In this document: positions 1 through 11,343 of the stretch, piece by piece
How positions within the stretch are numbered: the stretch's first letter is position 1
How the letters are laid out: the number at the start of each line of letters is the position of its first letter
NCBI RefSeq assembly: GCF_030152825.1
Contig: NZ_JASLIP010000035.1
Span: 1 to 64,000 of the forward strand
DNA length: 64,000 bases
Direction: 5' to 3'
Source of the DNA: Corynebacterium sp.
GTDB lineage: Bacteria; Actinomycetota; Actinomycetes; Mycobacteriales; Mycobacteriaceae
Translations under genes and position numbers: made by a program
Notes under the pieces: generated by a model
The model's input: the letters and a program-made list of their open reading frames with translations, nothing else
The model's database searches: none
Told to the model about the DNA's origin: nothing

Positions 1-2
1 GG

Positions 3-2621
<2,619 letters not shown>

Positions 2622-2809
2622 TTATCTCCCTTTTCGCTCGTGCGCTTTGATGCCCCACCATAACTGGGCAAGCGCCTTCCTTAAATCGCATTCCGTGCAA
2701 CGCCGGGAGCCCCGCGGACTATTCCGGCACCCACATCTGCCCACTCTTCATTAAAAGACCAGTTCACGGCACCTTTTTACCGGCAATAACTCGGATAATT
2801 CAGCCTGTA

Positions 2810-2820
2810 CGCCCCTAGCG
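2810..2820 (-). promoter_or_regulatory. Candidate ClgR operator upstream of clpC
   Basis: The block CGCCCCTAGCG, flanked as TACGCCCCTAGCGAAC, has the CGC-N5-GCG dyad of the corynebacterial ClgR box (CGCYNANRGCG, from memory), with a mismatch at the central base. ClgR is known to activate clpC and clpP1P2 in C. glutamicum, so the position fits. Binding is inferred only. The rest of the 398-bp clpC-fadD gap holds AT-rich promoter-like sequence and the palindrome at 2931-2954; I see no gene in it. Confidence 0.4.
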
Positions 2821-2930
2821 AACACCCGCCGAAACGCGCTGTTTTCGCCCTCCGGCACGCCCTCCCGAGCCGATATCGCCAAAGCCAAACGTGACCCACA
2901 TCACTTAGATAGGGTGACTAACATAGCTAT

Positions 2931-2954
2931 TAGGTGAGTAAAGCTACTCACCTA
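2931..2954. promoter_or_regulatory. Perfect palindromic operator upstream of fadD
   Basis: TAGGTGAGTA and TACTCACCTA form a perfect 10-bp inverted repeat around the 4-base centre AAGC. It ends 65 bp before the fadD ATG at 3020. A degenerate half site (GGTGACTAA) lies just upstream near 2913. Size and symmetry suit a TetR/FadR-type dimer controlling fatty-acid activation. No regulator gene lies next to it, so the cognate protein is unknown. Confidence 0.5.
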
Positions 2955-3019
2955 TCGCTGCAATACAGGCGCGGGGGAACGCCCGTGCAGACACATCCGA
3001 TTCGACAGGGGTAATCGAA

Positions 3020-4795
3020 ATGACCGACACGTTCTCGCCCACAGGTCCGACAGGCATCAAGGAAAAGCTCAGCCACACACTCGGCTCGGTGGGCACGCTC
3101 GCGCTCGGCACTCTCCCCCTGATGCGTTCCGGCGTGCTGGGGTCGATGACGCCCGTCGCCGCCGCGAAGGCCCTGGGTTCCATGTACCAGTGGGAGTTCC
3201 AGCCCGCCTCCCTGCTGGCGATCGGTGCTGCCCGCGACCCGTTCCACACCGCAATCATCGACGACCGCGGCTCCATGACCTACCAGGAACTGCACAACCA
3301 GGTGAACCAGCTCGCCAAGGCGCTGTTCCGCATTGGCATCCGGGAGCGCGACCACATCGGCGTGCTGACCCGCAACCACCGTGGCTTCATCATGGCGCTG
3401 TGCGCCCACGGTCGCCTGGGCACCGACCTCGTCCTGTTCAACACCGGGGCCTCGGCGGAACAGACCCGCGCGGTCGCTCGCGAGAACAAGCTGGACGTCC
3501 TGTTCATCGACGAGGAGTTCATCCCGCTGCTGCCGAAGGACTTCGACGACTGCCCCGTCATCGTGGCCCACGAGTTCGGCGACACCATCGGGCTCACCCG
3601 CGAGGCTGAGGAGGCACTGCCCCAAGACTCGAATATCCGCGACGCCCTGGCGATGGAGGACCACGCGACCCGCAGCGAGGACTGGCCGTCGCTGAGCCTG
3701 GTGCTGCGCACCACCCCGGCCGAGCAGACCATCCCGTCCCGCCCCCGCCGCGGCCGCACCATCATCCTGACCTCCGGAACCACCGGCACCCCGCGCGGCA
3801 CCCGCCGCCCGGAGCCGCCGAGCTACCTGCCGGCATCCTCGATCATGAGCCGGATCCCGCTGAAGGCGCGCCGCCCGTTCTACCTGGCAGCACCGATGTT
3901 TCACACCTGGGGCTTTGCGAATATTCAGCTCGCGCTCGCGCTGCGCTCGACGATGGTGATGCAGCGCAAGTTCCGCCCGGAGGATGCGGTGCAGCTCATC
4001 GAGGCCAACCGCCCGTACGCGATCGCCATCGTGCCGACGATGCTGCGTCGCCTGCTGGAGGCCGTGCCGGAGGGCATGGACCCGGGCACCAAGGTCATCG
4101 CCGCCTCCGGCGAGCCGATCCCGCCGCAGATCGTGGAAAAGACCTTCGAGAAGTTCGGCCCCGCGCTCTACAACCTCTACGGCTCCACAGAGGTCAGCTG
4201 GGCCACGATCGCCAACCCGGACGACCTGCAGCGCCACCCGAACACCGCGGGCAAGCCGCCGATGGCCACGGTGGTCAAGGTTCTGGACGAGGACTTCCGC
4301 GAGTGCCCGGACGGCGAAATTGGCCGCATCTTCGTCGCCAACAACATGATGTTCGAGGGCTACACCCGACCGGGCAAGGACAAGGAGACCCACGAGGGCA
4401 TGATCGCCACCGGCGACCTGGGGTACTGGGAGGACGGCCTGCTGTTCGTCTCCGGTCGCTCCGATGACATGGTCGTCTCCGGAGGTGAGAACGTCTACCC
4501 CACCGACACCGAGCACATCATCGGCACCCTGCCGGAGATCCTCGAGGTCTGCGTCCAGGGCGTTCCGGACGACGAGTTCGGTCAGGCGCTGTGCGCGTGG
4601 ATCGTCACGAAGGAGGAGCTGAGCGCAGCCGATAAGCAGAAGCTGCAGGAGGAGATCCAGGCGACCGTCTCCAAGCAGCTCGCCCGCTTCGCCGTGCCGC
4701 GCCACTTCGTGTACGTGGACTCCCTGCCCCGCAACGCGGTGGGCAAGGTCGTGCGTCGCGAGCTGCCGCAGCCGGAGACCGCAGCCGCTGCTTAA
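3020..4795 (+). CDS. fadD: Fatty-acyl-CoA/AMP ligase (FadD family)
   Basis: This is an ANL-superfamily acyl-CoA synthetase of 591 aa that should activate fatty acids with ATP and CoA before beta-oxidation or lipid assembly. The A3 P-loop motif TSGTTGTPRG is near residue 250, with Arg in place of the usual Lys. An adenylate-binding LYNLYGSTE block follows, then ATGDLGYW near 465 and SGRSDDMVVSGGENVYP, with a C-terminal catalytic Lys in the GKVVRR segment. The start has AGGGG upstream (GACAGGGGTAATCGAAATG). It is monocistronic: a palindromic operator lies in front and a strong hairpin behind. Chain-length specificity cannot be read from sequence. Two acyl-CoA dehydrogenases lie nearby on the other strand. 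Confidence 0.88.
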   Translation: MTDTFSPTGPTGIKEKLSHTLGSVGTLALGTLPLMRSGVLGSMTPVAAAKALGSMYQWEFQPASLLAIGAARDPFHTAIIDDRGSMTYQELHNQVNQLAKALFRIGIRERDHIGVLTRNHRGFIMALCAHGRLGTDLVLFNTGASAEQTRAVARENKLDVLFIDEEFIPLLPKDFDDCPVIVAHEFGDTIGLTREAEEALPQDSNIRDALAMEDHATRSEDWPSLSLVLRTTPAEQTIPSRPRRGRTIILTSGTTGTPRGTRRPEPPSYLPASSIMSRIPLKARRPFYLAAPMFHTWGFANIQLALALRSTMVMQRKFRPEDAVQLIEANRPYAIAIVPTMLRRLLEAVPEGMDPGTKVIAASGEPIPPQIVEKTFEKFGPALYNLYGSTEVSWATIANPDDLQRHPNTAGKPPMATVVKVLDEDFRECPDGEIGRIFVANNMMFEGYTRPGKDKETHEGMIATGDLGYWEDGLLFVSGRSDDMVVSGGENVYPTDTEHIIGTLPEILEVCVQGVPDDEFGQALCAWIVTKEELSAADKQKLQEEIQATVSKQLARFAVPRHFVYVDSLPRNAVGKVVRRELPQPETAAAA

Positions 4796-4836
4796 GCCGG
4801 TGGGCTGAGCGCGCCTCAGGCGCTCCTCGGCCACCA

Positions 4837-4886
4837 GCACAGCACAGCGCCCCGGGTGGTGAAACACCCGGGGCGCTGTGCTGTGC
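4837..4886. terminator. Bidirectional hairpin between fadD and pit
   Basis: A perfect 22-bp stem (4837-4858 with 4865-4886) closes a 6-base loop GTGAAA between the convergent fadD and phosphate-transporter genes. There is no U-tract on either side, but stem length and convergent placement fit a shared terminator. Confidence 0.75.
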
Positions 4887-4902
4887 TTAGACTTCTCGGC
4901 TC

Positions 4903-6510
4903 TTAGAAGATCCAGCCGATCACGAGGACGCCCACCGCACCGATCAGCGCGGCGGCCGGGATCGTGATGATCCACGCCAGGGCGATCGGCTTCATCAGGC
5001 GCCAGTTCGCAGCGCGGTTGACGATACCCACGCCCAGCACCGCACCGATCAGGATGTGCGTGGAGGACACCGGCAGGCCGGAGATGGATGCGGCCATCAC
5101 CACGCCCGCAGCGGCGAGCTCAGCAGCGAAGCCGGAGGCCGGGTGAATGTGGGTCAGCCCCGTGCCAACCGTCTCGATCACCTTGCGGCCAATGAACCAC
5201 AGACCGGAGATCAGAGCCACACCGGCGGCAAGCATCAGCGCCATCGGCACCGGAGCGGTCGCGTTAATGGAGTCGGTCTTCAGCACATCGAAGATCGCAG
5301 CAAAGGGACCCACCGCATTCGCGATGTCGTTGGAGCCATGGGAGAAGGCGAAGGCGGATGCGGTGAAGACCTGCATCCAGCTGAACATCATGAAGGTTGC
5401 GCGGTCCACGGTGTAGCGCCGCAGCCCGGTGGTGAAGGAGCGCAGGGTGAGGAACACCGCGATACCCACGATCGCGACGATCCCGAAGACCATGGCGCTC
5501 GTCATGTTCGGCATGATGTTGCTCAGGCTCTTCAGCAGGAGCATGCCGGTGATGATCATCGCGCCGATAGCGGCCAGCGACGGGCCCCAGGTCTCCAGGG
5601 CGCGGTGCGCCTCGATCTCCCGCTCGTCCGTCTCGATGACGACGAGCTCGCGGTAGTAGTCGGACTCCAGGTTCTGCGGCTCCGCACGCCCGGTGATGTA
5701 GACGGAGGCGTCGCGGGCGATGGTCTGGGTATAAGCCGCGCGCTGCACCTCGTTGAGACGGGAGAAGAGATCCTTGTGGCGCTTCTTGTGCTCGCTGCGG
5801 CGCTCCTGCATCTCGCGCATCTTGTGCTCGACCTCATCGTTGTAGCGCAGCACGTGGCGCTTGATGAAGGAGTACAGGAGGAGGGCAACCACGCCGCCCA
5901 GCACTGGAGAGAGCACCCAGCTCATCGCGATCTCGCCGATCTTGCCCCACTGGACCATCTCCAGGCCGCCGGTGCCCGTGGCAATGCCCTGAGCCACCGC
6001 GGCACCGACGATGCCGCCGATGATGGAGTGGGTGGTGGACACCGGCCAGCCCTTGCGGGTCGCGATCAGCAGCCACAGTGCCGCGCCGAGCAGGGCAGCC
6101 ATCATGATGTAGGCGAAGTGCTGCGGGTCGAGGTCCACACCGTCCAGGTCGACGATGCCGGAACGGACGGTATCGGTGACGTCACCGCCGGCGATCAGCG
6201 CACCGCCGACCTCGAAGACGGCGGCGATAAGCAGTGCCTGCTTGATGGTCAGTGTCTTCGCACCGACCGAGGTACCGAAGGAGTTCGCGACGTCATTACC
6301 GCCGATGTTGAACGCCATGAACATGCCGAAGATGATCGTGACGATCAGGATCCCGATGTTCGCGGACTCCGGCATGAGATCCACGGACCACCAGGTCAGT
6401 GAGAGTACCGCGATGAGCAACAACCCGCCGAAGATGGTGTGCCACCAGAAGTCGTTTTCTTGTCCTGCTGCGCCCCCGTTAACGGCGGCTTTGGTCTCCG
6501 GTTGAGACAT
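4903..6510 (-). CDS. pit: PiT-family inorganic phosphate transporter
   Basis: This is an inner-membrane H+/phosphate symporter of 535 aa. The PiT signature occurs twice as inverted halves: FNIGGNDVANSFGTSVGAK near residues 67-85 and SHGSNDIANAVGPFAAI near 390-405. About ten hydrophobic helices flank a central cytoplasmic loop of charged residues (roughly 215-290, rich in EMQERRSEHKKRHK). Family knowledge gives low-affinity constitutive Pi uptake. The gene stands alone; no Pit accessory (PhoU-like) protein is adjacent. Confidence 0.93.
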   Translation of the reverse strand: MSQPETKAAVNGGAAGQENDFWWHTIFGGLLLIAVLSLTWWSVDLMPESANIGILIVTIIFGMFMAFNIGGNDVANSFGTSVGAKTLTIKQALLIAAVFEVGGALIAGGDVTDTVRSGIVDLDGVDLDPQHFAYIMMAALLGAALWLLIATRKGWPVSTTHSIIGGIVGAAVAQGIATGTGGLEMVQWGKIGEIAMSWVLSPVLGGVVALLLYSFIKRHVLRYNDEVEHKMREMQERRSEHKKRHKDLFSRLNEVQRAAYTQTIARDASVYITGRAEPQNLESDYYRELVVIETDEREIEAHRALETWGPSLAAIGAMIITGMLLLKSLSNIMPNMTSAMVFGIVAIVGIAVFLTLRSFTTGLRRYTVDRATFMMFSWMQVFTASAFAFSHGSNDIANAVGPFAAIFDVLKTDSINATAPVPMALMLAAGVALISGLWFIGRKVIETVGTGLTHIHPASGFAAELAAAGVVMAASISGLPVSSTHILIGAVLGVGIVNRAANWRLMKPIALAWIITIPAAALIGAVGVLVIGWIF

Positions 6511-6673
6511 TCAGTGCTGACCTAACTCGTAAATCAAACAGTTGCGAATAAGACATTTCACGGGCCCCCAGCTTTGTCAGAGAGATCCCAGGCATTACAC
6601 ATTTTGCCTTGCTCCCGGAGTTTTCTAAAGCCCATAATTTCCACCGGGGGGTGGGCATTAGCCCCGGCACAGA

Positions 6674-6719
6674 AATAACCCCGCTACCAGCAATCATCCT
6701 TGCCGGTAGCGGGGTTATT
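6674..6719. terminator. Terminator hairpin downstream of fadE23-like gene
   Basis: AATAACCCCGCTACC (6674-6688) pairs perfectly with GGTAGCGGGGTTATT (6705-6719). An inner GCAA/TTGC stem (6690-6693/6700-6703) continues it. It lies 29 bp beyond the acyl-CoA dehydrogenase stop at 6748, between tandem minus-strand genes. Confidence 0.8.
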
Positions 6720-6747
6720 CAGGGTTCGCGAAAAGCTGAAGTTCCGC

Positions 6748-7953
6748 TTACTTCAGCTCAGCGGAGCTCAAGCCCAGCTCGCGGCGGGCGACGATGAGCT
6801 GCTGAATCTGCTGGGTGCCCTCGAAGATGTCGAGGATCTTGGAGTCGCGGGACCACTTCTCCAGCAGGTCGCGCTCGGAGTAGCCGTAAGCACCGGCCAG
6901 CTCCACGGCGCGCAGGGTCAGGTCGGTCGCCATGCGGCCGGCCTTCGCCTTACAGATGGAGGCCTCCTTGGAGTTCGGGTTCTTGTTATCCGCCATCCAC
7001 GCTGCGCGCATAGTCAGCAGGTAGGCAGCCTCCCAGTCGGACTCGAGGCGGATGTACTCGGACGCCGCAGCGGACTGGTTCCAGGCCGGCGCGTCGTAGT
7101 CGATCTTCACGCCAGCGTCGGTGAGGACCTCGCGCAGGCGCTCCAGGGAGGCGCGTGCGACACCGACGGCCATCGCTGCGACCAGCGGGCGGGTGTTGTC
7201 GAAGGTGGCCATGACGCCGCCGAAGCCCTTCTTGGTGTCCACCTCTGGGGAGCCAAGCAGGTTGTCCTTCGGGATGCGCACGTTGTCGAGGATGAAGTGC
7301 GCGGTGTCGGAGGAGCGGATGCCCAGCTTGTGCTCGAGGCGGACCAGCTCGAAGCCCGGGGTGTCGCGCGGGACGACGAAGGACTTGATGGCTGCGCGGC
7401 CTGCGGACTTGTCCACGGAGGCCCAGACGACCACGTGGGTGCAGCGCTCACCAGCGGTGACGAAGATCTTCTCGCCGTTCAGGACGTACTCGTCGCCGTC
7501 CAGCTTCGCGGTCGCGGCGACGGCTGCGGAGTCGGAGCCGAACTGCGGCTCGGTGATGGCCATGGCGGCCCAGATTTTGCCGAAGCGCTCGAGCTGTTCG
7601 TCGGTTGCGACGGCGGCGACGGCTGCGTTGCCCAGGCCCTGGTACGGGATGGACAGGGTGAGACCGACGTCGCCCCAGCAGGTCTCCATGACGTTCAGGG
7701 CGGCGGCCATGTTGCCGCCATTCTTCACGCCGGTGTCCTGCTTCTTATCCCCACGGCTGCTGGTGGCGCCGGCCATGGCCACGCCACCGTCAGCGGCGCC
7801 CTCAACGAGGGCGGCCATGGTGTCGAGCTCGACCGGGCGCTCGTGCTCCTTGAGGTCGTACTTGCGGGAGATGGGGCGGAAAATCTGTGCGGCCGCCTGG
7901 TGTGCCTGGTTTGCGCCCGCCTTCAGACGCTTGGGAAGTTCCAGATTAAGCAT
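6748..7953 (-). CDS. fadE23: Acyl-CoA dehydrogenase (FadE23-like)
   Basis: This FAD-dependent acyl-CoA dehydrogenase of 401 aa catalyses the first oxidative step on an acyl-CoA. FAD-binding segments such as AITEPQFGSDSAA are visible, and the C-terminal IFEGTQQIQQLIVARREL carries the Glu expected as catalytic base. It lies 65 bp downstream of a second, longer dehydrogenase in the same orientation. Lengths and order (466 aa then 401 aa) match the mycobacterial fadE24-fadE23 pair, on which the symbol is based. GAGGAAA precedes the ATG. The substrate is unknown; the two proteins may act as one heteromer. Confidence 0.85.
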   Translation of the reverse strand: MLNLELPKRLKAGANQAHQAAAQIFRPISRKYDLKEHERPVELDTMAALVEGAADGGVAMAGATSSRGDKKQDTGVKNGGNMAAALNVMETCWGDVGLTLSIPYQGLGNAAVAAVATDEQLERFGKIWAAMAITEPQFGSDSAAVAATAKLDGDEYVLNGEKIFVTAGERCTHVVVWASVDKSAGRAAIKSFVVPRDTPGFELVRLEHKLGIRSSDTAHFILDNVRIPKDNLLGSPEVDTKKGFGGVMATFDNTRPLVAAMAVGVARASLERLREVLTDAGVKIDYDAPAWNQSAAASEYIRLESDWEAAYLLTMRAAWMADNKNPNSKEASICKAKAGRMATDLTLRAVELAGAYGYSERDLLEKWSRDSKILDIFEGTQQIQQLIVARRELGLSSAELK

Positions 7954-8018
7954 GATCTTTTTCCTCTGCTCTCGGGACTGTGTTGTGCGTAAATGCCAAA
8001 AGTCGTTGTTATGGCGGG

Positions 8019-9419
8019 TTAGATGACGACGACGCCCTCAGCAACGCCGATCGCGCGCATGTCGCGGTACCAGCGCTCAACCGGGTGCTCCTTGGTGTAG
8101 CCGTGGCCACCCAGCAGCTGGACGCCGTCCAGGCCCATGACCATGCCCTTGTCCGAGGCGTAGCGGCGGGCAAGGCCGGCCTCGCGGTGGTAGGACAGGC
8201 CCTGGTCGAGGCGGGATGCGCCGCGCAGCATGATCAGGCGCAGGCCGTCGAGCTCGATGCGGAGGTTGGCGACCATGAAGGCCACTGCCTGGCGGTGGGA
8301 GATCGGCTCGCCGAAGGCCTCACGCTCGTTGACGTACTTCTTGGTGTACTCCAGGATGGCCTCGCCGGTGCCGGAGGCCAGTGCGGCCCAGCCCAGGCGG
8401 GAGCGGCGGACGATCTCCGCGTACTGCTCGGTGCGGTCGGTGTCGGAGAGGTTCGCGCCACCCAGGAGGTTGGCGGCCGGGACGCGGACGTCTTTAAGAA
8501 CCACGCGGCCCAGGGCTGCGGCGCGCAGGCCCATGGACGGGTCGGACTCGACCTCGATGCCCTCGGTGCCGGATTCGACGATGACGAAGGTGTTCACGCC
8601 GTCCAGCTCGACGGCGATGACGAAGAGCTCGCACTCTGCGGCGTTCGGGACCATAGTCTTCACGCCGTTAAGGACGACGTCGTCGCCCTCCAGCTTCGCG
8701 GTGGTCTGCAGCTTGAAGGCGTCGAACATCGGGCGGGCCTCGGAAACCACGACGGCTGCCGGCGGGACGGACTCGCCGGAGAAGGACGGCAGGTAGGTCT
8801 TCTGCTGGGCGTCGTCACCGTAGTTGGTGATGGTGTTGGCCACGCCTGCCGGGGCGAGGATGGAGACGGCCAGGCCCATGTCACCGAAGCCGAGAGCCTC
8901 GGCGATGAGGGCGTTGGTGCTGGCGCCGGATGCGCTGGCGATGCCCTCGAACTCCTCCGGGAGGTTCACGAGAGCGATGCCGAGCTCAGCGGCGGTGTCG
9001 AGCAGCCCCTCGGTCGGCTTGGACTCGTCGTTGGCCTCCGCAGCGGCCGGACGCAGGCGCTCGATGGCGAACTCGCGCACCGCGTCGAGGATCATCTGCT
9101 GGTCCTCGGTCGGGTTCAGGTCGAACGGCGCCTTGCCCGGCTCGAACTGCTGAACGTCGCCCTCGTTCTGCTTCGGGAGGCGGACCGGATCGCCGGAGCC
9201 CTTGATGCGCTTGAACTGGCGGTTCATGGCGCCGGCGGTACGGATGCCGCCCTTGGCGGTCTCGTAGGCAGCGCGGTCGACGGCCTTGTTGAGGTTGTAC
9301 TTTTCTGCGAAGTCGGAACCAGTGAAACGAGACAGCGCCCGCATAACGACACCAATGGCGTCACGCTTGACGTTGTTCAGCCCCGGGGTGGAGTCGTTGA
9401 GCTTCTTGGAGTCGCTCAT
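8019..9419 (-). CDS. fadE24: Acyl-CoA dehydrogenase with N-terminal extension (FadE24-like)
   Basis: This second acyl-CoA dehydrogenase has 466 aa. The start is placed at 9419 (MSDSKKLND), because GAAAGGTGG precedes it; the frame is open to 9488. About 90 residues (NVKRDAIGVVMRAL...) precede the dehydrogenase fold, which begins near LNPTEDQQMILDAV. The chain ends in GVAEGVVVI, only a few residues after the AEG that aligns with the catalytic Glu, so the last helix seen in the neighbour is missing. The first codons after the stop do not restore it in frame. It is the upstream member of the pair. Confidence 0.83.
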   Translation of the reverse strand: MSDSKKLNDSTPGLNNVKRDAIGVVMRALSRFTGSDFAEKYNLNKAVDRAAYETAKGGIRTAGAMNRQFKRIKGSGDPVRLPKQNEGDVQQFEPGKAPFDLNPTEDQQMILDAVREFAIERLRPAAAEANDESKPTEGLLDTAAELGIALVNLPEEFEGIASASGASTNALIAEALGFGDMGLAVSILAPAGVANTITNYGDDAQQKTYLPSFSGESVPPAAVVVSEARPMFDAFKLQTTAKLEGDDVVLNGVKTMVPNAAECELFVIAVELDGVNTFVIVESGTEGIEVESDPSMGLRAAALGRVVLKDVRVPAANLLGGANLSDTDRTEQYAEIVRRSRLGWAALASGTGEAILEYTKKYVNEREAFGEPISHRQAVAFMVANLRIELDGLRLIMLRGASRLDQGLSYHREAGLARRYASDKGMVMGLDGVQLLGGHGYTKEHPVERWYRDMRAIGVAEGVVVI

Positions 9420-9560
9420 TGTCTGGTAGCCACCTTTCAGTAGAGGTGCCCTACGCATCGCTCGCTGCGATCCGCGGAGCATCACCATGTGCGAATAATG
9501 ATCTTATTAATCATAACTTGCCATCATGGCGCAGATCATATTTTCCGCAGAATGCTATAA

Positions 9561-9592
9561 AAAGCCACACACCATGGGCGGTGTGTGGCTTT
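9561..9592 (-). terminator. Rho-independent terminator of lysS
   Basis: A 13-bp stem AAAGCCACACACC/GGTGTGTGGCTTT (9561-9573 with 9580-9592) encloses ATGGGC. On the minus strand it is followed by a T-rich stretch (GGCTTTTTATAG). It lies just beyond the lysS stop. Confidence 0.85.
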
Positions 9593-9610
9593 ATGCAGTC
9601 GAGAGGAAGT

Positions 9611-11206
9611 TTACTTCTCTGGCTTCACCAACGGGAAGAGCACGGTCTCGCGGATGCCCAGGCCCGTGAAGGCCATCAGCAGGCGGTCCAGCCCCATGCC
9701 GGTACCGGCGGTTGGCGGCATGCCCTGCTCCATTGCCTGCAGGAAGTCCTCGTCGAGAACCATGGCCTCATCGTCGCCGCCCGCGGCCAGGCGAGCCTGG
9801 TCTTCGAAGCGCTCGCGCTGGATGACCGGGTCAACCAGCTCAGAGTAGCCGGTCGCCAGCTCGAAGCCGCGCAGGTAGAGGTCCCACTTCTCGGTCACGC
9901 CGCGCTCGGTGCGGTGCTGACGCACCAGTGGGGAGGTCTCGACCGGGTAGTTGTAGACGAAGATCGGGCCCCACAGCTGGTCCTCGCACAGGAACTCCCA
10001 GATCTCCTCGACGAGCTTGCCGTGGCCCCAGCCGCCGTCCTTCGGAACCTCCAGGCCGATGACCTTCGCGAGCGCCTTGAGCTCCTCGACGGTTGAGTCG
10101 ACGGTGACCTCCGGCTGATCCGGGAACTTCTCGGCCAGCGCCTTATTCAGGGACGGGTAGACCTCGATGACCGGCCACTCGCCGCCGAGGTCGTACTCGG
10201 TGCCGTCGTGCATGGTCAGCTTGGTGGTGCCGAAGACCTCCTCGGCGACCTCCTGGATGACCTCGCGGGTCATCGTCGCAGCGGTGTTGTAGTCCCCATA
10301 CGCCTGGTAGGTCTCCAGCATCGCGAACTCCGGGCTGTGGGAGCGGTCGATGCCCTCATTGCGGAAGTTACGGTTGATTTCGAAGACGCGGTCCAGACCA
10401 CCGACGACGGCGCGCTTGAGGTACAGCTCCGGCGCGATGCGCAGGTAGAGGTCGATATCCAGCGCGTTGGAGTGGGTTACGAACGGACGAGCCGCGGCAC
10501 CGCCGTGCAGGGTCTGCAGCATCGGAGTTTCGAGCTCGTTGAAGCCGCGACGCTCCAGGGCGTGGCGCAGGGCGCGCATCACCTTGATGCGGGTCATGGC
10601 GTTCTTGCGGGCTTCCTCGCGCATGATCAGGTCGGTGTAACGGTGACGCACGCGGGCGTCCTCGCTCATCTCCTTGTGCGCGACCGGCAGCGGACGCAGC
10701 GCCTTGGCGGCCATGGTCCACTCCTGGGCCATGACAGAAAGCTCGCCGCGGCGGGAGGAGATCACGCGCCCCTTGGCGAAGACGATGTCGCCCAGGTCGA
10801 CCTCCGCCTTCCAGCGATCCAGGGCTTCCGCGCCAACCTCTGCCTGAGAGAGCATGACCTGCAGCTGGGTGCCGTCGCCGTCCTGCAGGGTGGCGAAGGC
10901 CAGCTTGCCGGTATTGCGGACGAACATCACGCGGCCAGCCACGCCGACGACGCTGTCCGTTTCCTCACCGACGTCGAGGAGGGTTGCCCCCTCCGGAAGA
11001 GCGGCGAGCTTCTCCGCAGCCTCCGGATCGTCCTCCTTGGGCTTGACCGCCCACTGCTGACGAACCTCCGCCAGCGTGTGAGTCCTGGGAACTTCTACTG
11101 GATAAGCCTGACGGCCCTCGTCAAGGATGCGCTCGCGCTTCTCGCGGCGAACGCGCATCTGCTCGGGAATTTCATCATTGCTGGTGGATGGATTCTTTGT
11201 AGTCAC
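9611..11206 (-). CDS. lysS: Lysyl-tRNA synthetase, class II
   Basis: This enzyme charges tRNA-Lys with lysine in the cytoplasm. The 531 aa chain has an OB-fold anticodon-binding domain (about residues 60-165, with [14 protein letters not shown]) and a class II catalytic core. Motif 2 is [20 protein letters not shown] and motif 3 is [18 protein letters not shown] near the C-terminus. Translation begins with GTG. A TAGTCT hexamer lies six bases before it and no good Shine-Dalgarno is present, so the transcript may be leaderless. It is single-gene, with its own terminator. Confidence 0.95.
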   Translation of the reverse strand: MTTKNPSTSNDEIPEQMRVRREKRERILDEGRQAYPVEVPRTHTLAEVRQQWAVKPKEDDPEAAEKLAALPEGATLLDVGEETDSVVGVAGRVMFVRNTGKLAFATLQDGDGTQLQVMLSQAEVGAEALDRWKAEVDLGDIVFAKGRVISSRRGELSVMAQEWTMAAKALRPLPVAHKEMSEDARVRHRYTDLIMREEARKNAMTRIKVMRALRHALERRGFNELETPMLQTLHGGAAARPFVTHSNALDIDLYLRIAPELYLKRAVVGGLDRVFEINRNFRNEGIDRSHSPEFAMLETYQAYGDYNTAATMTREVIQEVAEEVFGTTKLTMHDGTEYDLGGEWPVIEVYPSLNKALAEKFPDQPEVTVDSTVEELKALAKVIGLEVPKDGGWGHGKLVEEIWEFLCEDQLWGPIFVYNYPVETSPLVRQHRTERGVTEKWDLYLRGFELATGYSELVDPVIQRERFEDQARLAAGGDDEAMVLDEDFLQAMEQGMPPTAGTGMGLDRLLMAFTGLGIRETVLFPLVKPEK

Positions 11207-11284
11207 CCCACCAGACTACTGCATCGTCGGTACACGCCCGTGAGGGGTTCGCGGACGCAGATTGCCCCAGCGATGGCACGGCAC

Positions 11285-11317
11285 GCGGGGCCCGGCCCAC
11301 CACTGGCCGAACCCCGC
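11285..11317 (-). terminator. Hairpin downstream of hmp
   Basis: GCGGGG/CCCCGC (11285-11290 with 11312-11317) encloses a second stem CGGCC/GGCCG (11293-11297 with 11305-11309). It lies 27 bp beyond the hmp stop. There is no U-tract, so its termination strength is uncertain. Confidence 0.45.
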
Positions 11318-11343
11318 TATACCCCTGCAGCCCGAGGCAAGTT

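Noticed and set aside
8000..8020. Frameshift at the 3' end of the FadE24-like gene explaining its short C-terminus
   Set aside because: The sequence after the stop does not encode the missing helix in the original frame, and the 466 aa size agrees with the FadE24 family length.
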